Source: Oxyruncus cristatus (Eukaryota > Chordata > Aves > Passeriformes > Cotingidae). Taken from it: a DNA stretch of 64,000 bases. A program made the translations under genes and the position numbers. The notes beneath the pieces were generated by a model that ran no database searches, was not told the DNA's origin, and was given only the letters and a program-made list of their open reading frames with translations. Shown here piece after piece: positions 13,201 to 26,226 of the stretch. Location of the stretch: the NCBI GenBank assembly GCA_013399855.1, contig VXAY01007412.1:566672-630671 (forward strand), given 5' to 3'. The stretch's first letter is position 1, and the number at the start of each line of letters is the position of its first letter.

Positions 13201-16200
13201 CTGATTGACCAATGCTTTCAAAGGCTTAGGTATGAAAATGTCCATGCAAATGGACATGACACGTCAGAGACCATTAACTATCCAAACCTTGCTTCCTGAG
13301 AAATGGAAGCAGCAGGAATTGTACTCTAGCTAGCTGCTGAAATTACTCAACCCAAGATTATCTCAGGAGGTAAAAGAAGCAGAATATGTTACCAATGTGT
13401 TTGTTAAAGACAGAAGTCTAAATCATGTGAAGAATTCAGGCTTACACATTCATATATACATTCACACACCACTGATCATATCAATGTTTGTAACCTCATT
13501 ATAAGGCTTTAGACAAGAGTATCATATGGAGTAATGTACTTAAAAGACATTGTGGCACAACGAGTGGAACCTATTTCTGTTGTTGAGAAACCAGACTTTT
13601 ATACTCAGTTTGTCATTCACTAACTGGATCCAGCCCCTTCAATCTCTAATACATAGAACAGGAGAATTACAGTTGCCTCCCTAAGGTAAGGACTGTAAGA
13701 AGGTTCCCTGAAATAATAAAAACAGGCAGCAGAAGATTTAGTATTACAGCTTGATTTATAAATCTGTGCATTTTCCCTAGACTGAAGGCCACTGAATGGA
13801 GGAAATTAATCAGCAGGGTATGACATCTTATAATTTGTGCAAGAATATGACAGTCTTGCAAAATATATGGCTATGCAGAAGGCGTAAAATATCAATGAGA
13901 CTTATATGTGGCATAGATAAATTGTCCTTTGAGTAGATTGTTGTCTTTCGAACACAAAGTTCCTGTAAAGAACTACCTCCACAATTCAAAACACAAAACT
14001 CTCATGCAGGAAGAATGGCATCTGAACAGCTGCAGCACTGGTGTATAGTGGGTACAGCTTAGTTAAATTTCTCCTCAGAGGCTAAATGTAAAACATGTTC
14101 TAAAATATAAACAAAGAGAGATGAAAACTGGATTGCTCTTGCAGGGCTTGGACTGCTGGCTTGCTCAGGGTTAGTCAGAAGGCCCTAATGAGTACCAATT
14201 AGGATATGTTCAAAGCATTGAAAACACATACAACTAAATTTGTCATCTTGAAAACAGCTACCATAGCAGACTGCGGATAGTACACATGGACCCATTCAGA
14301 CATGGCTTTCCACAACAGGGTTTCAAGCAGTGCCAAAGAACTGAGCAGAAATGCTCACTGTGTGTGGCAAAGACAGCAATGAGGTGAAAGGTGGAAGAAG
14401 ATGGGAATAAAGAGGCAATCCCTGCCACAAGCACCAACTACTGAGGCACCAGTCTAGATATTTAAACAGCCTACACAGTGATTCTCTAGAATATCAGAGG
14501 GAACTGTATCAGTCTGGCAGGTGTTACACAGGACCTGCAAAAGATCCTTAACCGCCTGGGGTGAAGCAGCTGCAAGGTTGGATGTACTCTGTCTACCTGA
14601 GATGGTACTCACTGAGAACTTTGAAGGTACCTGAATCTTTCTGAGAAGATGCAAGGGTGCAAAAAAAATTGCCTGATTCCTCAGTCTCTAATCTGTAAAT
14701 TCACTGATGAAACCCCATCACCACCAGATCTCAACTTCCCTTTTTCCTTACCTCTGTGGAGTTTTGTGCGATGGACAATGTGAACACAGCCATGAGTGGA
14801 TGCTTCTATGGAGCTCCTGAGTTTGGTGAACACTTTGACACTAACAACCAGCATAAGAGAGACAGATCTGTTGCACCTTCACTGGAACAGTTAGTCTGCT
14901 CCCATCCCTGATGCTTCTAGCTGGCACTAGAGGAGCCAGGTGTGATGGGGCTAGAGGAAATCCCCTCATGGCATTACATTCATCCCACAGTTTGTCTTCA
15001 GTGGTGTTGCTTTACACAGGCAGTTCTCAAACAAATAAACTTCACAAGCAAATGCTTAATTACTGGTGCCTGTCACTTGGTGAGCCAGAGGATAGAAGAA
15101 CAGGTATGGGGAATGAGTGTTCCCCTTTTCAAGAAGATTAAGGTTACAAGGTAAAAAGAAAACATAGAGGACAGAAAGCAGAAAATACAGGTTAGACAGT
15201 AATTCTTCAAGGAAAGGACTTCACCTGTTAAACTCTGCCTTGAGATGATGACACGGAATTGAAAGATGAACAGTCTTTCACCTCCTTAACCTAATCAGCC
15301 TGAGACAACTTCAGCACTCTGTGGCAGCAATCAGCTCTCTTTTCTGTTTGCAGAGCATACTGTAGACCACCATACTGGTTTATGACAAGGCCTCCTAAGT
15401 GGAGACCAAGCAACAGGTCAGTAGCCCCACTGCTTGCAAAACCCAGCAGACTGCTCTGAGATGTGTTGTGGTGCTGGAAGGACTTGCTGACTGGAGGCAG
15501 AAAGCCAGCAAACCTCCTTACAGTAGGAATGATTTATAGTGACACTTCAATGTTAGACTTTACTTTGGGTTGCTCCTGAATGTTCTTCTTCTCATAAGAT
15601 GTATGTAAAGAAAACCCAACCCTTAGTTTCCCAACTATCTTTTTTAACTCAAGATATCGAGAGTCCAATTATAACAGCAACATAATAGGCAAAAAGAAGC
15701 ATCAAAGGTCAAACTCTTTCAAATAAAAGTGAGCTTTCTGTAGATGATAGACCTATATGTTGACTTTTCATGTTAAACATCTGGAAAAAAAGCCTGAAAT
15801 CAATGGTCTTAAGTTTAATGACTTATTGTGCATTTGGTTTGCTCAGACAGGTTGGTGCATCTTTTATCTATCTTTTAAAGCTCCCATATTGCTATTTTCA
15901 AGTAGCAAATTTAATTAGGAAAATTTACTGAACTGATCCCATAATTTAAGTTGTTGAGAATTTATTGTTACTCATTAGAGGTGACTTAATGTGTTCCTAA
16001 TTTATTAAGCTGAAATAACTGGTTTTAGATCCTGAATACTGTTAAAATTCTCAAAAATAGCGTATTTGTGGAACTATTAGAGAAAGAAAAAAGTCCATCA
16101 AGGAATTCCTGTAGACAGTAGCATGGTCACTGAGTTAATTTTTTAAAATAGATGCCAACAGTTTAGCTATGAGCAGAGTGTTCAGATAACTTACCCACTG

Positions 16201-17329
16201 TTTTGGTTGTGAAATGTCTTTATGTTGACTGACTTTATAAGTTATTTCAGGACCATGAGTGTACCTTCTGCTTGGCTCATGCTATGTAATAATTTTTTGA
16301 GAAGACTGAATTCCGTTTCATGACTGTCTACATGCTGCATCATAAATTCAAGACTATGCACTCCCCTCTGTCCAGTGATCTCCCACAGATGCCAAAAGGA
16401 AGCTTGTACAGAGATCAAAGGAAGAATCTGGGCTCTGTGTAGTAAGATAAAACTTTCAGTTGTTATTTTTTACATCACATTCAGAACTGCTTACTGACAA
16501 CCATTCCCTTTGCTAGCATTATTGCCACCCTTGCCTCCTGTCTCTTTTTTTCTTCCCCATTCTTCTTTCTTTCCTCTGTCTTCTTTTTCTTCTCTTTGTA
16601 TGTGTCACTGCAGATTCCAGCTCCCTGTGCATTGTGTTGGAACTGTTAGCATGCACAGTGCCACCATTAACCACGAGTACTTGCACCCTCACAAGCCCAG
16701 AGGAGCACAGGATCAAATCTCTCTCCAAACTGAGCACAACAGCCCTCACTTTCTGCTCAGGAGAATATTGCATTATCTATATCTGCAGTGTCACAGCTCT
16801 GTTTAATATGGTCGCCCCCTCCTCACCTCTGTTTTTCAAGATGCAAAAATCAGAAACTAGGCGCTTACTAACTGCCTTACCCCTATCAAACACTCAACCA
16901 GGTGTTCAGTGTCTTGTCTGCCAAAGTATTCAGCACCAAACAGTCTCTGTCCCACTGCCAGGCACTGGAGGAGGAGGCAGGTTAATATGCCAGACTCAAG
17001 TGCCCCAAACTAAATATTAATAAATAAAAATTATCAAGTACGTAGCATAAAGTTTTCTTTCCAGCTCCAAAATGGATTTAGATCAGTAGAGCTGGTTTCA
17101 GACGCTAGAGTTTTATTTATAGGGACCATCTGAAGGCGGCAGAACAGAGAATTGGCCAACTGACTCTGTGCACAACAATCCATTGAACCTTCCTGAAAGT
17201 GGTGGGAAAAAGGATCAGAAAGTTTTGAAGCCCTGCTTTGCCTGCTCCCATATGGCAAACACACCATAAAACAATACAACGCTTTTTGCATGGAAATTCC
17301 ACTGCGCTTTAGAAACCCCTTGTTTCTAA
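10241..17329. other. Intergenic, nothing recognised
   Basis: About 7 kb without a supported gene. Frames are under 130 codons and scattered. 15880-16070 is again AT-rich with homeobox-type words. Confidence 0.55.
16528..16597 (+). repeat. Pyrimidine-rich low-complexity tract
   Basis: About 70 bases of mostly C and T (TCTTCTTTCTTTCCTCTGTC type). It explains the lysine/arginine-rich frame on the opposite strand. Confidence 0.8.
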
Positions 17330-17480
17330 CCAAGGTATTTCTAACAAGACCCCGTGAGGTATCATTATTTTCCTCACTTTTGAAACTGGAAAACTGAAAG
17401 AAAATTGTTTGCTTGATGTCAGTATATAAGTCCAGAACAGGTTCTGGAATCATCTTTACAGTTAAAGTCACTACATCCTG
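17330..17480 (-). mobile_element. MIR-like SINE relic
   Basis: CCCCGTGAGGTATCATTATT, CTCACTTTTGAAACTGGAAA and then GTTCTGGAATC up to CACTACATCCTGT track the antisense MIR consensus in order, from core to tRNA-like head. MIR-type SINEs survive at low numbers in birds. The 145-codon minus-strand frame overlapping this relic is therefore not accepted as a gene. Confidence 0.55.
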
Positions 17481-19559
17481 TTGCCCTCACTATCATTTCA
17501 TGTATGCATGAAGAGATTACCATCTCTCATGTTTTGTGATCTGAGCAGCTTATCTGTCCTAACTTTCTCAGATGAACAAAAAAAAATATGCTCATACGGA
17601 ATTAGCCTTGAAACATCAGCAGAGAAGATTTTGGTATTAAAGCTACCACCTCTCTGTCAATGCCCTCCCACATTCTACTTGTGTGTCAAAGTTCTCAAAA
17701 TCATTGGCGCAAATTAGTGCAGGTAAAGCATTCTGCACTCTTGCAGTTAATAAATGACTGAGAAAGCCTATCAACTTATGCAGAAGAGGTTGTTTGCAAC
17801 CAACAATAGATGCAACAATTTGCAACCAACATGCAGATGGAATGGGAGTGAACTGAGAAGGTCCCTCTGTCTCACTTGACATTTTTGCTCATATTTCAGA
17901 AGATAATTCTAACAAGATTATCAAATATCAAGAAAATATTGAGGTTTGAGAATGGTGGAAAGGGTGTCAGACTGACAAATCTGGGATCTGAATTCTTTCA
18001 TTGATCCATTAAATTTATCACAGAGGAGGTAACTGTACAACTGTCAACATCCCTCTATTGCTGTTTTGAGAATTATGTCAGAATTTTACCTGCATGCAAC
18101 CCAGTCCATCATTAGCCTTTCTGAGAGTTTACAGGTAGGACAGTCTGGTGTGAAATACTATGACGAGATTTGACACACACTTGGATACAGAGTTGGGATA
18201 ACCCTGTTAATTTTATAGTTGACTCCAAACATCATCCTTATCCTGTGCTAGAATGAAAGAAATTGCTCTGGGCTGCTCTGTATGCTTTCTCATCAGCAAA
18301 CTGCCATAATCAATCTACTTTAAAACTAAATACTTTTCAACTTTTCAACTTCAATTACATCAATTAAATGTAAACTAGATTTTCAAATAGTATTTCATCT
18401 AAACAGCCATCAGATCCCTTCACCACTGTTCAGTAAACATATTCCTAATAATAATCCTACTAATTTTTCCACTCTCACAACTAGAAGAGATGTATAGATT
18501 TGGAGTTCACAACACAGGGATCAGTGGCCAGGCCCCAGATAATGCACAGGGAACAGAAATGGATTATGTTCCTGGGGCTGGAACTTGCATTGAAAAAAAG
18601 AGCTTAGTCCTGCAGCGTGGCGAAGTGAGAGGCATAGGACAGTAAGTCAAAAGAGTCCACAGTTGCCCAGCCGCAGACTGAATCAAGATCAGGAGTTAAG
18701 GGCTCTAATTTCCACAATTAGCATAAATACTTTCAGGGGCACTACACTGCCTGAGAAATAGCCTAAGCAACGCCTCACTAATACTCCACTGACCTTGCCC
18801 CTCCCAGCACATCCGATCTGCATTTACACCAGGTGGTGAAACTCGAGTAGGAGGCAAAAAAGTCCAGACAGTGATAGAGACGCTACTCAAAGGGGGAAAT
18901 TAGGAAAAGCTTGCAAAGCTCTCTTCCCCACGATCAAACAGAAGCACTGCAATTGTCACGGCTGGGAGATGGAGGGCTACTAGTCTTAGCTTCCTCCCCT
19001 GCTCCTCTGAATCCAACCCAAGGTATCCAACAATGTCAATTCTAGTCTGCACTAGGGCTGCACAGAAAGTCACAGAGAGATGGTATTTGGACAGAGCCTG
19101 ATAGGGAGGAGGAGTGCTGTGCAAAATAGACCACCTGTTTCAAGTAGGAAAAAAACATCAGTAAAAATGAAACACTTCGAAGAAACATACTTAGAATTAT
19201 TTTCATATCATATCCTGTATCTACATAAGTAAAAATGAAGATTTTAAGGACAGCTTCATTAGTTTTTAGAAACTGTCTTCAGACATGTGATGAGATTTGT
19301 TTTGAGTAGTGCTAGGAGCTTCCAAAACTCCTAATTGTGTTATAAATCGGTTTGCAAGGTAGTGCTACTAGTCGTTTTTTATCAGGATCACTGAGGTGAT
19401 TTTTTTTCCCAGCGCGTGTGATTTCAGTAAAACAACCTGTTGCTCTTTAAAGTTTTGTTATGAATTACTGTTCTTCCCCTCAATATTATTTCTAGGTAAC
19501 TTCAGCCAGAGAAAACACCTCAGACCTCTACGGAAATTTCTCCTCTTGCCTGATCCTCC
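17481..19559. other. Intergenic flank of the CpG island
   Basis: AT-rich until about 19500, where GC content climbs sharply. No exon is supported. Confidence 0.55.
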
Positions 19560-20730
19560 ATGTATCAGAAACCACCCTGCCCCAGATTTGGGGAGGGGAG
19601 GCGGAGGGGTCCCTCCGTGGAATTACGTCTGCGTCTGGCATGGCCGGCCGGGCTCAGCCTGATATGCCCCCGGATCCCCGTCGCCCTCGGTTCGCTCCCC
19701 ACCCCGCCCCGCCAGGGGTTTGCTTCTCCAGGTTTTTGCACCCCCAAAGCCAGACCCCGGCGCTGCGCAGCGCTTCCCTCCTCGCCGCGCGTCCAACCCC
19801 GCAGGCTGCGCCCCGTCCCTTCCCCGTGCGCCCCCAGCCCCCAGCGCGGGCGGGCTGGTCCCGGCGGGAGCATTGCCCGCTCCGGCCCCGCTCCCACTGC
19901 CGAGCGANNNNNNNNNNNNNNNNNNNNNNNNNNNNNNNNNNNNNNNNNNNNNNNNNNNNNNNNNNNNNNNNNNNNNNNNNNNNNNNNNNNNNNNNNNNNN
20001 NNNNNNNNNNNNNNNNNNNNNNNNNNNNNNNNNNNNNNNNNNNNNNNNNNNNNNNNNNNNNNNNNNNNNNNNNNNNNNNNNNNNNNNNNNNNNNNNNNNN
20101 NNNNNNNNNNNNNNNNNNNNNNNNNNNNNNNNNNNNNNNNNNNNNNNNNNNNNNNNNNNNNNNNNNNNNNNNNNNNNNNNNNNNNNNNNNNNNNNNNNNN
20201 NNNNNNNNNNNNNNNNNNNNNNNNNNNNNNNNNNNNNNNNNNNNNNNNNNNNNNNNNNNNNNNNNNNNNNNNNNNNNNNNNNNNNNNNNNNNNNNNNNNN
20301 NNNNNNNNNNNNNNNNNNNNNNNNNNNNNNNNNNNNNNNNNNNNNNNNNNNNNNNNNNNNNNNNNNNNNNNNNNNNNNNNNNNNNNNNNNNNNNNNNNNN
20401 NNNNNNNNNNNNNNNNNNNNNNNNNNNNNNNNNNNNNNNNNNNNNNNNNNNNNNNNNNNNNNNNNNNNNNNNNNNNNNNNNNNNNNNNNNNNNNNNNNNN
20501 NNNNNNNNNNNNNNNNNNNNNNNNNNNNNNNNNNNNNNNNNGCGCGTACCGCCCAGGAGGCGCAGGGAAGTCGGATATCTCTCCATGAGCCTTCCCGCAG
20601 CCAGGCTTCGGGCGCTGACCCACGTGCGAGGTCCCTGCGGCCGCTGGTGCCTGGTCCTGTTGCTCCCCATGCAGCGGCACTCGACAGGTGGGCACCCCGG
20701 GTGCATAACCCTGCAGTAGGACGCTACTGG
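19560..20730. promoter_or_regulatory. CpG island interrupted by an assembly gap
   Basis: Both sides of the gap are far more GC- and CpG-rich than the surrounding AT-rich DNA, with repeated GCGC, CCGG and GGCGGG-type words and long runs without stop codons. This is the profile of an avian promoter CpG island. Open frames that read across it only do so through undetermined bases. A CAG|GTGGGC donor-like site lies near 20686 on the plus strand. No product can be named and direction is unknown. Confidence 0.7.
19908..20541. other. Assembly gap of 634 N
   Basis: Undetermined bases inside a GC-rich island. Gaps of this sort in bird assemblies usually mark GC-rich sequence that is hard to read, often first exons. 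The run length may be an estimate. Confidence 0.98.
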
Positions 20731-22639
20731 GGAAAAAACAAAGCAAAACAAAAAAAAGCATTGATCGCTCCATTTTCTTTTCAAGACTGGGGTCTTCCAG
20801 CTCGCAGCGAGAAACGCTGGCCACCTGTTATGTGCTGTTCCCTAGTACCTGAAGTCCACACAGTAAAGACACCAGAGACCTGTACCACTTGGAGATGAAA
20901 ATCCTCATCTTGCTCTGTACTGTTAAACTTGCGTGGCTGTGTGAATGTGTACAGCTCCAGATCTGCTGTACCCACCAGTTTATTTAGATCATAAGAATTG
21001 AAATGCAGAGGATGAAATGTTTTCACTATTATTTGCTGGCACTTACATTACTCTACTGCTTTCCAAAAACAAAGGTCTGTCAGTGTTGGTTGAGAGCAAC
21101 ACCGTCTTTTGGGATCATTATACAGCTTATATCTGAAAATTCTTAACCTTGTAAAATGCTTTTTCAAGGAAAAGTAGCATGTAGCCCTATAGTCACTCTG
21201 GTGCCATTCTACAGCTCAGTCAAAGAGGTCTGGATCCATCCTGAGCATGCAGTTTTCACTTGCCAAATAATAACAACAAAAATGTTGTTAGAATTGTGAT
21301 GTACTGGTGAGAGTGACACTTAGAATATATTAAAAGTGTGCTATATTTTCATCTTGAAGATGTGACAGAGACCTTTGTTTCTGAAGGAGATCCATGGGAC
21401 TTAACTTTAGTAAATGTCTAGTCCATGTATTATTGCAGAATTACCCACAGACCTGAAGTCACTTAGGTCCTCAAATAACATTTCATGTATTAGGGTGCAA
21501 CTAATTTTGACAAATAATTGTTTTTATTTTCCTGCTTCTACTGCAGTACACTAATTATTTAAGAAACAGATAATCATCCTTAATTACTTATTACAGTATA
21601 ATTGCACAATCATAATGAAATGACAGCAAATACTTTTCAGATTTAAAAAAAAAATTACTAATTGCAAAGGTGAAAGAATAGCTTCCTTAATTCTTAATCA
21701 TGCTTAATTGGAGATGGTTCCAAATATAAGGTTGACAAACTCAGAGAATTTCCCTACTAAGGTTATGTTAAAGTTTGATTTACAGACCCAAGAAAACCTA
21801 ACATTTCTCTGCAGCAGTCAAAAGTGTTAATGTTTCAAATCCCAAATCACAATAAAATGTTGTTTGAAGAAACAGTAGAGATTTCTTTGTATACCAAGTA
21901 TTTAGAGTCAGGTTCTTCAGGACTATGCTGTAGCATAGCAACAAAATTAAACTTTTTTTTTAAGGCTCTGGTTGTGCTGAAACTTGAGGAGAACAGGAAG
22001 TTGATTATTTTAAGTAATCATATAATTATGGGGCAAAGACAGAGAAATGAAATAAAACAAAACCTTTAAAATGGCAGATCCAGGTCAGATGTCAGATTGT
22101 GGTACCATCCAAAACTTCTTCCACAAAATCTGTAAGTCAGATACTGCTGTATTCATTGCTGCACTATCTCCACATAGCCAACCATGCCATTTATGCCATG
22201 GGGTTTTTGTGGCCCAGTACTTGAGGCATGGTTGTATCAAATAGGAAACAATGTGACAGAAGGCTTTATTTTTTAATTTCTCTCAATATTAATTGTAACT
22301 CCCCATTATCTGTGATTCAATCACATCATGATGGCTTCTTTCTCTGTGATAGAAGCAACAGAGCAAAAATTGTTTCCACCAATAAAAATAGGACAATGGA
22401 GAGGCAGCAGGAAAAGCTCATAGGGACAGTCTTTGATCTTGCTGGACAGCTCTGCTTTCTAGAGCTTAGTGATACAAGCCAAGGTAGTAAAATCACATTC
22501 AGGGCCCTTCTATTTAAGCCTGAGCAATGTGACAGGCTGTCTTCCTCTTTCTCACCTACAGAGTTCAAGCAGATCATACCATAATGCACTTAATCAGATC
22601 CAAGTGTTTTGGGGAGCCCAGCCAGGATTTAGAAGGCTC

Positions 22640-22705
22640 AGTTCCTCCTGTGCCTAAGCAGATTTGAACCCACATCTCTCACTTAACAAAGAAATAGCCT
22701 AAACA
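22640..22705 (-). mobile_element. Possible tRNA-derived SINE fragment
   Basis: AGATTTGAACCCACATCTC is B-box-like when read on the minus strand, but no cloverleaf or A box is visible at the right distance. A tRNA gene is not supported. Confidence 0.25.
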
Positions 22706-23961
22706 GCTGGACACAGGTCATTCCAGAGGGAGAATTACCTATGCTGTCCTTTTGAAACCCATGTTATCCTTTCTTTTGTTTCAAATGGCCTCATTTTACT
22801 TTGAATAAAGTGGGAGGAAAGAGTGAACTACTTACTCCATGGAAATACTAACATTAGGAGTCCTGTGCTTATGACAGCTGATTGCAGTTTTGACTCTATT
22901 GCTCTTTGCAGGTGTAGATGACAGTTTTAGTAGACATTCTGGATCCAAGCCAGTTTCAGTAGTAACTTGATTTGGAAGCTGGTCCTTATATCCCAGCTTC
23001 TCTCTGCCTTGGTCATATACAATAAACACTTAAAATACAGCATAAAAATAACAAGTAAAATTCCAAATATCTTAGTTTTATTACTTAATTCCCTCTTTAT
23101 TGCAATACTAAATGGCATTAGTAGTTCAATGATACAATGCCTGACAAGGAAGAAAACCAAAAAATACGGAGGATCACTTCTACTTCAAAGGCACATGTGA
23201 GAGCAAAAAGGAAAGGAATACACAGAACTACAGAGAATATGAAACCTTTAGTTCCTTAAAAACGATGAGTCAAACCCACTTTTGAATATTTCCTGGAAAT
23301 GCCAGGACAGTTTGACCAATAAGACCTAAACCAGCTCTCAAGTCGACCAATGAAAGAAGGGAAAGCTGGAAGGGCTGAGATGAAATACCAGGCCTAAGGA
23401 TAAAGGAGAGAAAAGCTGAGGTGGCAAGAGACTTCTCTGGTTTCCATGATAGCATTGTCACCTTGACTGCATTGTGGCCTTCAGGGTTTGATCTCAAAGG
23501 ATCAAAAGCTGTATTGTCAAGCCAGTCTGTTAAGTTGCAGCAGGTCCCTTGTGATGGAAAGACACCTGTGGCATCAGTGGGGAGATTCCAGGTTCAGTGT
23601 TTGCACTTCCCCTTGTAAGTGTGGGCAGCTCTCACGAAAGTGAGCTATCAATGAAATAACCTCCTGCTCTCGAGGCTTTGTCTTTGCTCTATTCAGTGTG
23701 TGAGTCAAAACAAAGTCTCACAGAACAAGGAGAGAGTTCATGAAGACAGAAAGATGCTCAGAAACAGCCACTTTCCTCTTGCAAGGGTTTGATTGCAGGG
23801 CTGATAACGGTTTTCAACTGCATACCATCAGATGCCCAGGCATGTTATCAACTCAGTCAAAAACAGGTTGGGAGAGAGGTTGGCAACTGCTGGGAAGGAC
23901 TCCTGGAGGAGACCATTAATCGGAGCAGCATCTGTAATCAGTTGGACCTACTGAGGATTAC

Positions 23962-23985
23962 ATATATATATATATATATATATAA
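23962..23985. repeat. (AT)n microsatellite
   Basis: About 11-12 perfect AT dinucleotides between GGATTAC and AAAACAC. Confidence 0.95.
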
Positions 23986-25947
23986 AACACAACTTATTGT
24001 GCTGAATTCAAGCAGGTAGGGTCTCATGGAATGTCTTTTAGGGCACAGTTGGACAAGTTATGTTGGCTGCTGATTTTTTTGATTATGTCTCTGGTGATTC
24101 CCTGTCAGGAATAATGGCTCTGGCGGATGGCATTGCACACCCACCTTACACCAGCTCTGTGGATGACTTTCTCTAATCCAAGGTAATTTCCTAGTGAGTA
24201 GCCAGGGTAGGGAATGTGCAGGTGCTGCAAGGTGGCAGAGTCTCACCAAAGTATGGAGAGGGCAGCTGTTGATGTGAGCAAGGCAGGTGACAGCTTGTAA
24301 GGCAGAGTATTGAAGGCTGCTCATCGCATACAAACATTTTGTTCACTGACTGTGGTCCCCTTTAGGACGAAGGACAAATTAATCCCACAGAGGCATTTTC
24401 CTGCTGAAACTTTGCAGAGGGATGGCTCTTCCCATCATCTGGACAAAGATGTAGGTCACCTCCCAAACAGAACTCTTGCAGCTCTCATGTCAAGTCTCTC
24501 AAGTTGGGCAGCCCTGCAAAAGGGCTTGGAAAGCCTCTGGATTCCCCTGGTCCTGGTCGGAGGATGGACTGGTGCTAGGATGGGCTTGGTGTTCTTGTAA
24601 GTTAGCCTCTTTCAGTTTGTCTGTGTCCCTTATCCAGAGTGTGCATGTAGCTGGGGAGGAAGAAAGGGTCGTGGAAGAAGCTATATAGGTTAGATGCCAA
24701 GATGCAAAGTGAGTGTTGGTGTAAGTGCCCTGAAGCAATTGCCTGGGAAGCTGAAGCTCAAATTTGAGCCAGGTTACTGGTGACTGGATCTTTTTCCCAA
24801 GGCCTGGCATACTGAAGAGAATTATATCAACAAGGCCTAAATCAGGCTTTTCATTGTTTTGTTCTGGTACATAAGTTCAGAGAAATATGTGACAGGGAGA
24901 ATGACTATGTCTGCCTCGACTTCTTAAACTACTTTTATTGCTAACAAAAGAAGCTAGACTGATAGTTTGAAGACTGACAACCCAGAAGGCTGGGCCCTTT
25001 TTTCCATTGTACAAACTGAGCACCACAGGCAAGGCATATTCCTGGCTCCTTCTACCCTACAATGTTCCGTATCTTCAGCCTGGAGAAAAGGCTTTATTAA
25101 AGCCTTCCTCTCTGCTGAGACTGAATGATGAGTACTCAGAACGAACACGTGCAAGCTGAGTTTTCACAGGGATTCAGAGAAAATTTGAACTGTTAGGCTG
25201 TAAAGGAAATGCTAGAAAGAGGGGCTATTAGGGGGGTGTGAAGCTGATGTACTTTTGCTGTGTAGATGTGGCTATATCACTGTCTAGTGGCTGTCCCATG
25301 GAACACAAGTCCCCTCTCTGCAGCTAGACTTTATGGATACACCACGTGCTCAAATAATGAGTTCTATGTTTATTGAGCCAAAAATTCTTCTCCCCCTACT
25401 GAGGACCATGAAGTTTGTGTATCTGCAACACATGGATCCCTCACAGAGGAGCACATTTGTTCTTGGAGGGCAGTTCATGTTGTTTTGGTCAGTGTAGGAA
25501 TGAAGAATGGAATCAGCTTTTGGTAACTAAATGCTTAAGGATTAGACTGGTATTACACTACCCAAAACCAAATCTACTAGTCCAGCTAAGAGTGAAACAT
25601 AAACAAGGCAAAATCTGAATTAAAAGCTTCTAGGGAGAGACAGCACCCAGAGTGCATTGGATAAAACCAGCAGCCCTGTGGACTGAGGACAATCCAACAA
25701 CAACTCCAGCCCAGCTCCACAAATGTTATTGAACAAGTCTCATGAAGGTGTGTCCTATGTGAATTAGCCTTAAACAAAGAGGACTAAAAATCTCGAGCCT
25801 GTTCCTTCTTCCTCCCTGCTGTCTTGGTTTAAAAAGTTGAAAAGTCATGATTAAATTGGCTGAACTTGTTATTTAATATGTTTTATTTAGTTTGTATCTA
25901 TGATTTTTTTAAATATTTATCATATTGCTAAAGAATGGTGACTGTTT

Positions 25948-26110
25948 TCATAGAAACTGGAGATGGAAGAGACCCAGTAAGTTCACATCCAGTCCATCCC
26001 CCCTGCTGCCATTGCAGAATTGTTCTTCATGTACATTTTCCAGGACCACCTCCAAACTCATTTTGAAATGTTCTACTTTCTTGGCGAGGGTCTGTGCTCC
26101 TCATGTACAG
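25948..26110 (-). mobile_element. Old CR1-like LINE tail
   Basis: CATAGAAACTGGAGATGGAAGAGACCC followed by CCAGTCCATCCCCCCTGC has the order of features of an antisense CR1/L3-type 3' end (terminal octamer, then the 'tcatctagtcca' block), but divergence is high. Confidence 0.5.
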
Positions 26111-26142
26111 ATCTGGAAGAAGCTGGTGATGTCCATTCTTAC

Positions 26143-26226
26143 ATTTTCTTTACTCCTTTCTCTCTTCATCTACTTTATCCTCATATTTTCCTTACTGCTT
26201 TCCCTCTTCATCCTCTTTGTTCTTGT
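26143..26226 (+). repeat. Tandem duplication, two 42-base units
   Basis: ATTTTCTTTACTCCTTTCTC at 26143 recurs as ATTTTCCTTACTGCTTTCCC at 26185. The two pyrimidine-rich 42-base units are imperfect copies. Because 42 is divisible by three, the duplication lengthens a chance frame (26020-26448) into repeated LF/PH-rich peptide. Confidence 0.85.

Larger units (their letters stand above)
20731..25947. other. Intergenic, possible conserved element at 21530-21730
   Basis: No gene is supported. 21530-21730 carries several TAATTA/ATTA words without low complexity. 24060-24690 is moderately GC-rich with overlapping frames of up to 103 codons on both strands, none with known motifs. Confidence 0.5.

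Noticed and set aside
17034..17471. 145-codon minus-strand frame
   Set aside because: It overlaps a MIR-like relic almost end to end for its N-terminal part and has no recognisable protein content.
19560..20898. Several frames of 342-419 codons on both strands
   Set aside because: Most of each translation is undetermined residues from the 634-base gap. The flanking parts are CpG-island sequence without recognised protein motifs.
22640..22705. tRNA gene
   Set aside because: Only a B-box-like word is present; there is no A box, cloverleaf or poly(T) terminator in register.
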